Assembly (NCBI GenBank): GCA_037445875.1
Contig: JBBIJR010000054.1
Location: 1 to 24,517 of the forward strand
Origin: JBBIJR01 sp037445875
GTDB taxonomy: Bacteria > CLD3 > SB21
Length of the DNA stretch: 24,517 bases
Direction: 5' to 3'
In this document: one piece after another, positions 1 to 7,948 of the stretch
Numbering within the stretch: the first letter of the stretch is position 1
Layout: every line of letters starts with the position of its first letter
Made by a program: the position numbers and the translations under genes
The notes under the pieces: generated by a model
The model's input: the letters and a program-made list of their open reading frames with translations, nothing else
Told to the model about the DNA's origin: nothing
Databases searched by the model: none

Positions 1-2
1 AA

Positions 3-164
3 GTCAAGATCCAGAAACCGTTTTTCGAGAAGGCCGTCTCCTCCCTAAAAGAAGCCGTGGCGCTCAAGCCTGACAACACATCGGCCTGGCACCAGTTGGG
101 CACCGCATATCTCAACCTCCAAATGAGAAAGGAAGCCGAAGACGCGTTTTCAAGGTCCAAATAG
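3..164 (+). CDS. C-terminal fragment of a TPR-repeat protein (5' end outside window)
   Basis: The window opens inside an open frame that ends at TAG 162-164, leaving 53 visible residues. They contain a tetratricopeptide-like helix pair: an alanine-rich helix ending KPDNTSAW, followed by LGTAYLNLQMRKEAEDAF. This has the W/L-G-Y-A-F spacing of a TPR. Such repeats mediate protein-protein contacts, and the partner cannot be named from this fragment. The stop lies 18 bases before purB on the same strand, so the gene is probably co-transcribed with it. Whether the full protein has a signal peptide or an enzymatic domain cannot be seen. Confidence 0.6.
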   Translation, partial: VKIQKPFFEKAVSSLKEAVALKPDNTSAWHQLGTAYLNLQMRKEAEDAFSRSK

Positions 165-182
165 CCGGCGCCGACAGCTCCG

Positions 183-1472
183 ATGATCGATCGTTACACT
201 CGGCCCGAACTGGCCAGGATCTGGTCGGACGAGAACAGGTACCGCACCTGGCTCAACCTGGCGGGCTGCGAGGCCCAGGCACGACTGGGAACTATTCCGG
301 TGCATGCGCTGTCGGCCATCAAGAACAAGGCCCGGTTTGACCCCGATCGAATTCTGGAAATCGAGACCGAGGTCAAACATGACGTGATCGCCTTTCTGAC
401 GAACGTTGCGGAGCACGTCGGGCCCGACGCCCGTTTCATTCACCTCGGCATGACCTCCAACGATGTGCTGGACACCTCGCTTTCGCTGCTGGTACGCGAG
501 GCCGGTGCGGTCCTTGCGAAGGACCTGGAGGACCTGCGGGCGGTACTGCTTCGCCGTGCCGGGGAGTTCAAGATGACTCCCTGCATAGGGAGGACCCACG
601 GCGTCCACGCGGAACCGATAACGTTCGGTCTGAAGTTGGCCCTGTGGTACGAGGAAAGCGGCCGCAACCTCGCGCGACTTCAGCGCGTCATCGACGCCCT
701 GTCGGTGGCCAAGATCTCCGGGGCCGTGGGAACCTTTGAGCATCTGGATCCAAGAGTTGAGGAACTGACAGCAGGCTTGCTGGGCCTACGGCCGATCAAC
801 GCCACGCAGATTGTGCCGCGGGACCTTCATGCGGACTTCCTGACAACGCTCGCGATCATCGGATCGTCCATTGAAAAATTTGCGACGGAGATCCGCAATC
901 TCCAGCGGACCGAGATCCTGGAGGCGGAGGAGTATTTTTCGACTGGCCAGAAAGGATCCTCGGCCATGCCCCACAAGCGGAACCCCGTCACATGCGAGCG
1001 AATCGCCGGGCTGGCCCGTGTCCTGCGCGGTAACGCGCTGGCTTCTCTCGAGAACGTCGCGTTATGGCACGAACGCGACATCACGCATTCCTCTGTAGAG
1101 CGTATCGTCATTCCCGACAGCACGACCTTGTTGGACTACCTGTTGACTCAGTTTACGAGCGTCGTCGACCGCCTGGTCGTCTACCCGCACCGCATGTTGA
1201 AGAATCTGGAATCAACGCGCGGCTTGATCTTCAGTCAACCGGTCCTTTTGGCTCTCACGCGCAAAGGACTCCCTCGGGAGGATGCCTATCGCGTTGTCCA
1301 GTCCGTCGCCATGTCTGCGTGGAATTCAGACACGGCGGATTTTCGCACGCTGATCGCCGACCACCCGGAGGTCCGGTCTCGTTTGACGAAGGACGAATTG
1401 AACGAATGTTTCGATCTCCGGCAAAGCATGAAGCACATCGATGCGCTGTTCTCCCGAGCAGGAATCCGATAA
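183..1472 (+). CDS. purB: Adenylosuccinate lyase
   Basis: 429 residues, a normal length for the family. PurB is a cytoplasmic homotetramer that removes fumarate from SAICAR and from adenylosuccinate, so it acts twice in purine synthesis. The fumarase/aspartase superfamily signature SSAMPHKRNP is at about residues 259-268 and includes the catalytic serine loop. TSND (91-94) and GRTHGVHAEP (about 136-145, with catalytic-type H139) are the other two conserved blocks. The ATG at 183 starts the conserved N-terminus MIDRYTRPE, but no clear Shine-Dalgarno precedes it. purC follows after 26 bases, and PurC makes SAICAR, the substrate of PurB, so the pairing makes biochemical sense. Family assignment is secure. 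Confidence 0.97.
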   Translation: MIDRYTRPELARIWSDENRYRTWLNLAGCEAQARLGTIPVHALSAIKNKARFDPDRILEIETEVKHDVIAFLTNVAEHVGPDARFIHLGMTSNDVLDTSLSLLVREAGAVLAKDLEDLRAVLLRRAGEFKMTPCIGRTHGVHAEPITFGLKLALWYEESGRNLARLQRVIDALSVAKISGAVGTFEHLDPRVEELTAGLLGLRPINATQIVPRDLHADFLTTLAIIGSSIEKFATEIRNLQRTEILEAEEYFSTGQKGSSAMPHKRNPVTCERIAGLARVLRGNALASLENVALWHERDITHSSVERIVIPDSTTLLDYLLTQFTSVVDRLVVYPHRMLKNLESTRGLIFSQPVLLALTRKGLPREDAYRVVQSVAMSAWNSDTADFRTLIADHPEVRSRLTKDELNECFDLRQSMKHIDALFSRAGIR

Positions 1473-1487
1473 CCAACCCGATGAAAC

Positions 1488-1493
1488 AGGAGG
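1488..1493 (+). promoter_or_regulatory. Shine-Dalgarno AGGAGG deciding the purC start
   Basis: A perfect AGGAGG five bases before GTG 1499. It lies inside the coding region that would result from starting at ATG 1481, so it favours the GTG. Confidence 0.7.
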
Positions 1494-1498
1494 CCCCA

Positions 1499-2260
1499 GT
1501 GGAAGTCAGTATTAAGAAACTGGAGAAAGAGCATCTCTTGATTGACGGCCACGTCAAGAAGCTCTACACGACCAGCCATCCGGACTACCTGCTGATGGAG
1601 TTCAAGAATGATTTGATCCCCATCGACGGCAAGAAAACGACCAGGATTCGCGGGAAAGCCCAGATCAACGCAGACGTATCCTCCTACATCTACCAGTTCC
1701 TCGACAGCTATCACATACCGACTCACTATGTCGGCAAACTGAACGACAAAGTGCTGGTGGTCCGGAAGCTGAATATGATACCGGTCTTTGTGGTCACAAG
1801 GAATATTTCCGCGGGTTCGTTTGCAAAGAGTTTTCGCATACCGGAGGGGGAGGTTCTTTCCGCGCCGATCATCGAGTTCTACTACAAGAACGAGAAGCTC
1901 GGCAATCCCATGGTCAATGAATATCATCTTTATGCGTTTGCCCAATCGAATCAAGAAGAAATCCGTCTGGTCCAGCGTTTGTCGGCCAAGATCAATGCGG
2001 TGATGAAGAACTTTTTCGAGCGGCGCAACTACAACCTGGTGGATTTTAAGATGGAGTTCGGGCGGGCCGACGGTAAGTTGTATGCAGGGGACGAAATCAC
2101 GCTGGACACCTGCCGACTGTGGGACATCGAGACCGGCCGGAAGCTGGACAAAGAGATGCTGCATAACTCGGACGGTGAGAACGGAAAGCTGTACCTGGAA
2201 TTCCGGCAGCGGATCACGCATCCCCGAACGAAGGACGACAAGATAAAAGTTCCGGCGTAG
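1499..2260 (+). CDS. purC: SAICAR synthase (phosphoribosylaminoimidazole-succinocarboxamide synthase)
   Basis: 253 residues from a GTG start. The enzyme condenses CAIR with aspartate using ATP to give SAICAR. The C-terminal third carries the family signature GKLYAGDEITLDTCRLWD, which supplies acidic and arginine ligands for ATP and substrate. The N-terminal half has the GKAQINADVSSYIYQFL segment usual in PurC. I prefer GTG 1499 because AGGAGG lies at 1488-1493, five bases upstream. The in-frame ATG at 1481 has no ribosome-binding site and would overlap that element. The frame stays open much further upstream, but that part is antisense-like shadow inside purB. It follows purB by 26 bases and precedes psd by 15, consistent with one transcript. 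Confidence 0.95.
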   Translation: MEVSIKKLEKEHLLIDGHVKKLYTTSHPDYLLMEFKNDLIPIDGKKTTRIRGKAQINADVSSYIYQFLDSYHIPTHYVGKLNDKVLVVRKLNMIPVFVVTRNISAGSFAKSFRIPEGEVLSAPIIEFYYKNEKLGNPMVNEYHLYAFAQSNQEEIRLVQRLSAKINAVMKNFFERRNYNLVDFKMEFGRADGKLYAGDEITLDTCRLWDIETGRKLDKEMLHNSDGENGKLYLEFRQRITHPRTKDDKIKVPA

Positions 2261-2275
2261 ACGAAGGCTCCAGCT

Positions 2276-2953
2276 TTGAAGATCTCCCGAGAAGGATACG
2301 CGACCATCGCCCTGGTCACCGCCCTATGGATGGGCTCGCTCTTCCTGTGGCTGCTTTCCCCCTGGATGTTTCTGTGGCCCGTGGTTGTTCTGCTGGGGCT
2401 CGTCACACTGCTGATCGTCTATTTCTTTCGCGATCCCGAACGCCTCGTCCCGTCCGATCCGGCGGCCGTTGTATCTCCTGCCGACGGTCGTGTGGTGCTC
2501 ATACAGGACGTACACGAGTCTCGCTTCCTCCAGGGCCCCGCAAGGCAGATATCCATATTTCTTTCCGTCTTCAATGTGCACGTCAACCGCACGCCCATCC
2601 AGGGTACCGTCCGTCAGTGCGATTACGTCCCGGGCTCTTTTCTGGCCGCATTCAATCACCGGGCGTCACTGAAGAACGAGCAGACCGTTGTGGGAATAGA
2701 GGGCTGCCACGGACGAGTCCTCTTCAAGCAAATCGCGGGCTTGCTTGCGAGACGGATCGTTTGTAACTTGCACGAGGGAGACGTTGTGACGTCCGGCCAG
2801 CGGTTCGGCATCATTAAGTTTGGTTCCCGCGTTGACGTCTTTCTTCCTCCCGATGCCGACATCCGGGTCTTCGTGGGGACGAGGGTCCGTGGTGGGGAGA
2901 CGATCCTGGCGCTGTTGAACATCAGACACGAAGGAGGGGCTGCGGTCCTGTGA
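2276..2953 (+). CDS. psd: Phosphatidylserine decarboxylase proenzyme, short (PSD-A) type
   Basis: 225 residues. The enzyme is an inner-membrane protein that decarboxylates phosphatidylserine to phosphatidylethanolamine. The N-terminus is hydrophobic and could form two membrane passes (about 11-27 and 30-50). SPADG (67-71) and VFNVHVNR (98-105, with H102) are conserved catalytic-region motifs. KFGSRVDVFLP (181-191) contains the Gly183-Ser184 bond where the short family self-cleaves to produce the pyruvoyl cofactor, giving a large beta chain and a C-terminal alpha chain of about 42 residues. The start is TTG 2276, with AAGG a few bases upstream. The stop overlaps the pssA start as GTGA, coupling it to the enzyme that makes its substrate. 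Confidence 0.93.
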   Translation: MKISREGYATIALVTALWMGSLFLWLLSPWMFLWPVVVLLGLVTLLIVYFFRDPERLVPSDPAAVVSPADGRVVLIQDVHESRFLQGPARQISIFLSVFNVHVNRTPIQGTVRQCDYVPGSFLAAFNHRASLKNEQTVVGIEGCHGRVLFKQIAGLLARRIVCNLHEGDVVTSGQRFGIIKFGSRVDVFLPPDADIRVFVGTRVRGGETILALLNIRHEGGAAVL

Positions 2954-3696
2954 AACGCTCTCCGAAAAGGCACCTGCCCTCGATGGTCACGGCATTGAAT
3001 CTCTTTGCCGGGTTCCTGTCGGTCATTCATTCCATCCAGGGGGATTACATGACGGCGGCCTGGCTGATCGTCGTGGCTGCCGTGATGGACGTTCTGGACG
3101 GTAAAGTCGCCCGGCTGGTTCAGTCGAGTTCCGAATTTGGTGTCGAACTGGATTCTCTCGCGGATATTTCATCGTTCGGTTTCGCCCCCTCTATACTGGT
3201 ATACCAGGCCTATTTTCACCAATGGGGGGTCGCTGGCGTCATAGTAAGTTTCTTGCCCCTTGTGTTCGGTGGTATACGACTGGCGAGATTCAACACGCAG
3301 GTCACCGACGTGTCGGAGAAAGACCCGTTTTTCAAAGGTCTTCCCATACCGTCTTCGGCAATCAGTCTTGCGACGTTTGTCGTGTTTGACCAGTCGGTGT
3401 TCGGAGAGCTGCGCCATACCGAAATCCTCGCGATCGTCACGGTGGTTGTCGCCATTTTGATGGTGAGCAGGATTCGCTACGAAGCCGTACCCGCCTTCAA
3501 CCTGAAGAAGCACGAGGATGTCGTGAAGGCGATCGTCCTTCTGGCCCTCATTCCGGCCGTGGTGCTGTTTCCTTCCCGTGTGATTTTCCCGGCGATGATG
3601 CTTTTTATCCTGACGGGAGTTGTACGGGCCCTGGTCATGATGTTCAGGGAAGAGGAGGAAGAGGGTGAGATGGACGACATCCCCGCGGTCGAGTGA
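2950..3696 (+). CDS. pssA: CDP-diacylglycerol-serine O-phosphatidyltransferase
   Basis: 248 residues, hydrophobic with several membrane helices. The CDP-alcohol phosphotransferase signature D-G-x2-A-R-x8-G-x3-D-x3-D is exact: D50 G51, A54 R55, G64, D68, D72, with an additional D47. These aspartates bind Mg2+ and the CDP headgroup. The product, phosphatidylserine, feeds the upstream psd product. The GTG start at 2950 overlaps the psd TGA by four bases, so translation is probably coupled. The C-terminus ends in an acidic stretch of consecutive glutamates (about 234-239), probably a cytoplasmic tail. Its stop lies only six bases from the tyrS stop on the other strand. Confidence 0.94.
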   Translation: MKRSPKRHLPSMVTALNLFAGFLSVIHSIQGDYMTAAWLIVVAAVMDVLDGKVARLVQSSSEFGVELDSLADISSFGFAPSILVYQAYFHQWGVAGVIVSFLPLVFGGIRLARFNTQVTDVSEKDPFFKGLPIPSSAISLATFVVFDQSVFGELRHTEILAIVTVVVAILMVSRIRYEAVPAFNLKKHEDVVKAIVLLALIPAVVLFPSRVIFPAMMLFILTGVVRALVMMFREEEEEGEMDDIPAVE

Positions 3697-3702
3697 GAAG
3701 GT

Positions 3703-4923
3703 TCAGCCGGACACCTTTCGTACCCGGACAAACCGGCGTTTGCCCACCTTGATCACCACTTCCCCGTCGATCGTCAATACCATCCGGTCATCCGTCACCC
3801 GCACATTGTTGACGCTGACAGCCCCCTGACCGATCTGCCTCCTCGCTTCGTTGCCGGATGCCACAAGACCGGCTTCCGTGAGCAGCCGGGTTACGGCCAT
3901 TTCGTTCTCGTGCGTCTCGAACACCGGCGTATCCTCCGGAACGTCCTTATGCTTGAATACACGGTCGAAGGCCTCTTCCGCCTGGCGTGCCGCCTCCGTT
4001 TTATGGTACAACGTGATGATCTCCCGTGCCAGACGGCGCTTGAGGTGGGATGGATTGACTTTCACATCGGCCAGCTGTGCACGGATGGCCGCGAGGTCGG
4101 CAGCAGAAACGTCGGTCGCAAGTTCGAAATAGCGGCAGATAAGGTCATCCGGGATGGACATGATCTTCCCGAACATCTCGTTTGGCGGATCGGTGATTCC
4201 CACGTAGTTGTCCAGTGACTTGCTCATCTTCTGATGGCCGTCTGTCCCCTCGAGGATCGGCAGCGTGATGATCACCTGCGGCTCCAGACCGTATTCCTTC
4301 TGAATATCCCGACCCACCAGAAGGTTGAATCGCTGGTCCGTCCCCCCTAATTCCACATCCGCCTGCAGGGCCACCGAATCCATGGCCTGGGCCAGTGGAT
4401 ACAGCAATTCGTGCACGCTGATGGGTTCCTGCGCCTTGAATCGTTTTTCGAAATCGTCTCGCTCAAGCATCCGCGCGACCGTGTACCGGCTGGCCAGCTT
4501 CACCACATCACTGAAGGTCATAGTACCCAGCCAGTCCGAATTGTAGACGATTCGGGTCCGATCCTTGTCGAGGATCCGGGAGGCCTGACTGAAGTAAGAC
4601 TGGCCGTTGATGCGAGTTTCTTCGAGGCTCAGGGGAGGTCTGGTCTTGTTCCGGCCGCTGGGATCACCGATCATGCCGGTGAAATCACCCACCACCAGGA
4701 TAGCTTCGTGACCCAACCTCTGAAACTGGGCCAATTTCTTCAGAACAACGGAATGCCCCAGATGCAGATCGGGCCGCGACGGATCGCATCCCAACTTGAC
4801 TCGTAGAGGCTGGTTGGTCCGCCGTGAACTTTCCAGCTTCCGGATCAGCTCATCTTCGGGGATCAAATCGACGATGCCCCGTTTGATCAGCTCCAGTTGT
4901 TCCGAAACCGGCTTGAACATCAT
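3703..4923 (-). CDS. tyrS: Tyrosyl-tRNA synthetase
   Basis: 406 residues. This class I synthetase charges tRNA-Tyr. The HIGH-type motif reads HLGH (54-57) and the KMSKS loop is exact (232-236). The region between includes GDFTGMIGDPSG and GGTDQRFNLLVGR, typical of bacterial TyrRS. A C-terminal S4 RNA-binding domain spans about 345-403. The combination HxGH plus KMSKS with this spacing fits the TyrRS-2 (TyrZ-like) subgroup rather than the E. coli TyrS type. Two ATGs are adjacent (4923 and 4920). The first overlaps the preceding kinase stop as ATGA, and AGAGGA abuts it, so the second is equally possible. It is the last gene of the dcd-kinase-tyrS run. Confidence 0.96.
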   Translation of the reverse strand: MMFKPVSEQLELIKRGIVDLIPEDELIRKLESSRRTNQPLRVKLGCDPSRPDLHLGHSVVLKKLAQFQRLGHEAILVVGDFTGMIGDPSGRNKTRPPLSLEETRINGQSYFSQASRILDKDRTRIVYNSDWLGTMTFSDVVKLASRYTVARMLERDDFEKRFKAQEPISVHELLYPLAQAMDSVALQADVELGGTDQRFNLLVGRDIQKEYGLEPQVIITLPILEGTDGHQKMSKSLDNYVGITDPPNEMFGKIMSIPDDLICRYFELATDVSAADLAAIRAQLADVKVNPSHLKRRLAREIITLYHKTEAARQAEEAFDRVFKHKDVPEDTPVFETHENEMAVTRLLTEAGLVASGNEARRQIGQGAVSVNNVRVTDDRMVLTIDGEVVIKVGKRRFVRVRKVSG

Positions 4924-6071
4924 TCCTCTGACCGCTGTCCGTTCGCGGGGAAGTCGATCGTGACGGTCGTGCCGATGTTCTCCCGGCTTTCCACGTGGAT
5001 ACGTCCACCGTGCTTTTCGACAAGCATTTTTACGATGGACATGCCCAATCCAATCCCCTTCGGTTTGGTCGTATACAGCGGTTCAAAGATCTTGGCCACT
5101 TGTTCCCGTGACATACCGCAGCCGGTATCTTTTATACTGACGACAACCCGGCCCGCAGCCCGTTCGGTCTTCAGATAAATCTTACCGCCGTTATCCAGTG
5201 CCTGGATGGCGTTCATGAGCAGATTGATCAGAATTTGCTGCACCTGGCCTTCGTCCAGGGGGATCTCCGGTAAACTGAATTCCAGCTGCTGATCCAGCGC
5301 TATGTGCGGAGGGATCTTGAGGCGGCCGACGGTATCCGCCACGATCCTGTTGAGGTTCTCTGGCTTGAGGACGGCCTTGCGATCCCGAGAAAAGTCGAGC
5401 AGATCGTTGATGATCTTGGTGGCGATCATCACTTCGTTGTCTATGATCCGGAGCAGTTCTGCGCGCTCCTCTGTTGTCGTGGTCTCTTTCTCGGACCGGA
5501 GGATCCCCGCTGCGGCTTTGATCCTGGACAAGGGATTCTTGAGTTCATGGCCAATACTCGCGGTCAGCTGGCCGATCAGGCCAAGTTTCTCCGAGCGTAG
5601 CAGTTTCTCCCTTGCCGTTTCGAGTTCGCGGATCTTGTCTTCCAGACTTTCGTTCTTCCGCACGAGTTCCTCGGTGAGCGCACGGTTGTTCTCGATCAGG
5701 AGATACCGCTCAAAGGCCTGACGTATAATGATCATCAGCTCTTCCGTGTCCCACGGCTTGACGAGATACCGGTACACAATGCCGCTGTTGATCGCCTCAA
5801 TGGCAACCGTAATGTCCGAATAGGCCGTGAGAATGATGTTGACGGTCCTCGGATTGATCCGGCGGGCTTCTTTGAGGAAACTCATGCCGGTCATCCTCGG
5901 CATGCGCTCATCGGTGATAATCACGTTGGCGTCGCTGGTCCGCAACGCCTCGAGGGCCTCCGTACCGTTCCCGCACGCAACGACGCGGTATTGATTCTCG
6001 AACGTCCGGACGAGCACTTCGAGGACTCTCGGTTCATCGTCGACGATCAGTAATGTCCTGGTCTGATCCAT
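4920..6071 (-). CDS. Receiver-histidine kinase (N-terminal REC, HisKA, HATPase_c), soluble
   Basis: 383 residues with no membrane segment. The N-terminal receiver domain (about 5-120) has the acidic pair D11-D12, phosphoacceptor D54 in IITDERMP, the T/S switch in LTAYSD and K105 in LVKPW. A coiled-coil linker (about 125-162) leads to HisKA with H175 in SIGHELKNPLSR. The ATPase domain has N287 in the N box, D315 in DTGCGM and the G2 box GIGLGMSIVK (339-348). All catalytic residues are present, so it is predicted to autophosphorylate under control of its own receiver. No DNA-binding output regulator is adjacent. I chose ATG 6071, 17 bases after the dcd stop; GTG 6092, overlapping the dcd stop as GTGA, is an alternative. 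The input and target are unknown. Confidence 0.88.
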   Translation of the reverse strand: MDQTRTLLIVDDEPRVLEVLVRTFENQYRVVACGNGTEALEALRTSDANVIITDERMPRMTGMSFLKEARRINPRTVNIILTAYSDITVAIEAINSGIVYRYLVKPWDTEELMIIIRQAFERYLLIENNRALTEELVRKNESLEDKIRELETAREKLLRSEKLGLIGQLTASIGHELKNPLSRIKAAAGILRSEKETTTTEERAELLRIIDNEVMIATKIINDLLDFSRDRKAVLKPENLNRIVADTVGRLKIPPHIALDQQLEFSLPEIPLDEGQVQQILINLLMNAIQALDNGGKIYLKTERAAGRVVVSIKDTGCGMSREQVAKIFEPLYTTKPKGIGLGMSIVKMLVEKHGGRIHVESRENIGTTVTIDFPANGQRSEE

Positions 6072-6088
6072 GGCTGCAGACTCGCGGA

Positions 6089-6640
6089 TCACTTCCAGCG
6101 GCCGGTCGAAGGATCGAAATTGAGGTGCATGCGGGATCCAATCGGCCGCAACGTGCGCTCGCTGTATTTGGCAGAGTTCTTTCGGTTGTATAACGTCTGA
6201 ATGTCCCCCGATACCTCGAAATAGATCAGTTGACCGATCGGCATGCCGTGGTACACGCGAACGGGCTGACGAACCGATATCTCCAGGGTCCAGGTATTGC
6301 AATAACCAACNNNNNNNNNNNNNNNNNNNNNNNNNNNNNNNNNNCGTCCGATGCTCGATTTTCCTTCCAGGAACGGCACGTGCGCGTGAGTTTCCGTATA
6401 CTCCTCTGTCACGCCCAAGTACAGTTTGGTAGGCAGCAGCAACATGCCGTCTTCCGGTATTTCCAGAAAGCGGATTCGATTATCACGCCTTGCGTCCAGC
6501 ACGTCCTCTTCATAGACGGCCAGGTGGCGGCCGAGGTGCACGTCATAACTGTTGGATCCCAGACATTCCTCTCGGAAAGGTTCTATAAGGATGTTTCCAG
6601 CCTCGATTTGCCCGAGTATGGCTTTATCGCTGAGAATCAT
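6089..6640 (-). CDS. dcd: dCTP deaminase, interrupted by an N run
   Basis: 183 codons as drawn. The enzyme deaminates dCTP to dUTP (or dUMP in bifunctional forms) to supply thymidylate synthesis. MILSDKAI, GSNSYDVHLG, PFLEGKSSIG and the C-terminal block with GYCNTWTLEI, YHGMPIGQLIYF and AKYSERT are characteristic. The glutamate in WTLE corresponds to the catalytic base of the family. The N run 6311-6344 hides the RLG...HATAG-type segment between them. The frame is maintained across it, with about 12 hidden codons; the related sequences I recall have about 14, so the gap length may be slightly wrong. The ATG at 6640 begins the conserved N-terminus, but the Shine-Dalgarno is poor. Confidence 0.92.
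   Translation of the reverse strand: MILSDKAILGQIEAGNILIEPFREECLGSNSYDVHLGRHLAVYEEDVLDARRDNRIRFLEIPEDGMLLLPTKLYLGVTEEYTETHAHVPFLEGKSSIGXXXXXXXXXXXXVGYCNTWTLEISVRQPVRVYHGMPIGQLIYFEVSGDIQTLYNRKNSAKYSERTLRPIGSRMHLNFDPSTGRWK
6311..6344. other. Assembly gap (34 N)
   Basis: Thirty-four undetermined bases inside dcd. The flanks remain in one frame. The gap covers a conserved trimer-core and active-site stretch of dCTP deaminase. Confidence 0.99.
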
Positions 6641-6663
6641 GGGGAAGCTGTTGAATATTTGGC

Positions 6664-6678
6664 GGAAAATCCTACCTT
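6664..6678 (-). promoter_or_regulatory. AAGGTA-N3-TTTTCC leader element, copy 1 (dcd)
   Basis: The minus strand reads AAGGTAGGATTTTCC upstream of the dcd ATG at 6640. It is one of three similar elements found before minus-strand genes in this window, with the same internal spacing. The function is unknown; it could be a promoter element of this lineage or a regulator site. Confidence 0.3.
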
Positions 6679-6699
6679 CAGGGAGCTTTTGGAATCACA

Positions 6700-6728
6700 A
6701 ATATATCCAGCGGCTTCTTGAATAGCAA
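6700..6728 (-). promoter_or_regulatory. Candidate sigma-70-type promoter for dcd-kinase-tyrS
   Basis: On the minus strand, TTGCTA (6728-6723) and TATATT (6705-6700) are separated by exactly 17 bases. They match 4/6 and 5/6 of the TTGACA/TATAAT consensus and lie about 60 bases upstream of the dcd ATG, in the divergent gap between dcd and mutY. If real, it would give a leader of about 50 bases containing the AAGGTA element. Whether this lineage uses classical -35/-10 boxes is unknown. Confidence 0.4.
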
Positions 6729-6819
6729 TATCTATTCTGCCCACGCCGACCCGCGTTTCGATCAACTCTCGGCGAGGACGGATAACCGCTTCGCTGCTCT
6801 TCGTCTCATTCCACCGTGA

Positions 6820-7941
6820 ATGCCGCTCCATCGAATACTTCGGCCGATGACTCACACTCCTTCACTTCCGCGTAGCCTCCGCCTTCGCATGGTACATGAC
6901 CTGCTGCGCTGGTATCGGCGTTCTCGTCGCGATCTTCCCTGGCGGCAAACCACCGATCCGTATTCCATATGGGTGTCTGAAGTCATGCTCCAGCAGACCC
7001 GTGTCGACCAAGCGCAGCCCTATTATTTGCGATTCCTGCGGCGCTTCCCCTCGCTTTCACGCCTGGCCAACGCCTCCTTAGACCAGGTACTGCACGTCTG
7101 GCAGGGATTGGGGTACTATCGGCGGGCCTCCTATCTGCATGAAGCCGCCGGAATCATCCTGCGAGACCACGGCGGAAAAATTCCTGACACTGAAGCTGCA
7201 CTGTCGAAGCTGCCCGGATTCGGTTCCTACACGATCGGCGCTGTGCTGAGTATGGCCTACGGCGTGTCCATCCCATGCGTGGACGCCAACACCCTCAGAG
7301 TCGTGAGCCGGCTGCTGGCCATAACCGGACACTCCAAACCTTCGGCTGTCAGGAAGATCGTCATGGACAATGTCAAGACCTGGATTCCGGAGAAAAGCCC
7401 CGGCGAGTTCAACCAGGCGTTGATGGAACTGGGAGCGGTCGTCTGCAAGCCTTCGAATCCTCTGTGCGCACATTGCTGCCTCCGAACGATCTGCAGGGCG
7501 TACCAAACGCTGCCGGACCCCGGGATTCTTCCCTACCGAATGCGAAAACCCGGCAGGCCCCATCATGAGATAGCGGTAGGCATCGTTTACCGCGGTGACC
7601 GGGTCCTTATCACCAAACGGCCGGCCAACGCTCTACTTGGGAATCTCTGGGAATTCCCCGGGGGAAAGCTGAAAAGGAACGAGTCTGCGAGGAGTGCCTG
7701 CCGAAGGGAATTGCGTGAAGAACTGGGGATCTCCGTGCACGCGGGGCCGCTCATTGCCAGTTTTGACCACCACTATTCTCACTTCAGCGTAACTCTGCAT
7801 TTCTTCGAGTGCCGGCTTCGGAAGCACAGCCCGCGTCCAACGGAAAGCCAAACATGCCGATGGGTAGACGTCGCACGGCTGCACCGCTTCGCATTTCCGC
7901 AGGCGAACCGGAGGGTGATCCGGCAGCTTCAAAAACTATAA
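6820..7941 (+). CDS. mutY: A/G-specific adenine DNA glycosylase with C-terminal Nudix domain
   Basis: 373 residues from ATG 6820. MutY removes adenine mispaired with 8-oxoguanine. The HhH-GPD fold has catalytic-type E54 in SEVMLQQT, the helix-hairpin-helix LPGFGSYTIGAV (131-142) and catalytic-type D155 in CVDANT. The 4Fe-4S loop is exact: C209-x6-C216-x2-C219-x5-C225. The C-terminal 8-oxoG-recognition domain (about 249-370) contains a complete Nudix box, G282-x5-E-x7-REL-x-EE-x-GI. Later ATGs at 6847 and 6889 are possible starts; none has a good ribosome-binding site, and the conserved part begins near residue 25. It is divergent from dcd and converges on the VanW gene with a 7-base gap. Confidence 0.94.
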   Translation: MPLHRILRPMTHTPSLPRSLRLRMVHDLLRWYRRSRRDLPWRQTTDPYSIWVSEVMLQQTRVDQAQPYYLRFLRRFPSLSRLANASLDQVLHVWQGLGYYRRASYLHEAAGIILRDHGGKIPDTEAALSKLPGFGSYTIGAVLSMAYGVSIPCVDANTLRVVSRLLAITGHSKPSAVRKIVMDNVKTWIPEKSPGEFNQALMELGAVVCKPSNPLCAHCCLRTICRAYQTLPDPGILPYRMRKPGRPHHEIAVGIVYRGDRVLITKRPANALLGNLWEFPGGKLKRNESARSACRRELREELGISVHAGPLIASFDHHYSHFSVTLHFFECRLRKHSPRPTESQTCRWVDVARLHRFAFPQANRRVIRQLQKL

Positions 7942-7948
7942 CCATTGT

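Noticed and set aside
1286..2221. Minus-strand frame of 311 codons opposite purC and the end of purB
   Set aside because: Shadow of the purB/purC coding bias; no ribosome-binding site or protein-like motifs, and both plus-strand genes are certain.
6637..6855. 72-codon minus-strand frame ending with an ATGA overlap on dcd
   Set aside because: It lies in the dcd/mutY divergent gap and the candidate promoter region, has no ribosome-binding site and no recognisable composition; the overlap is probably chance.
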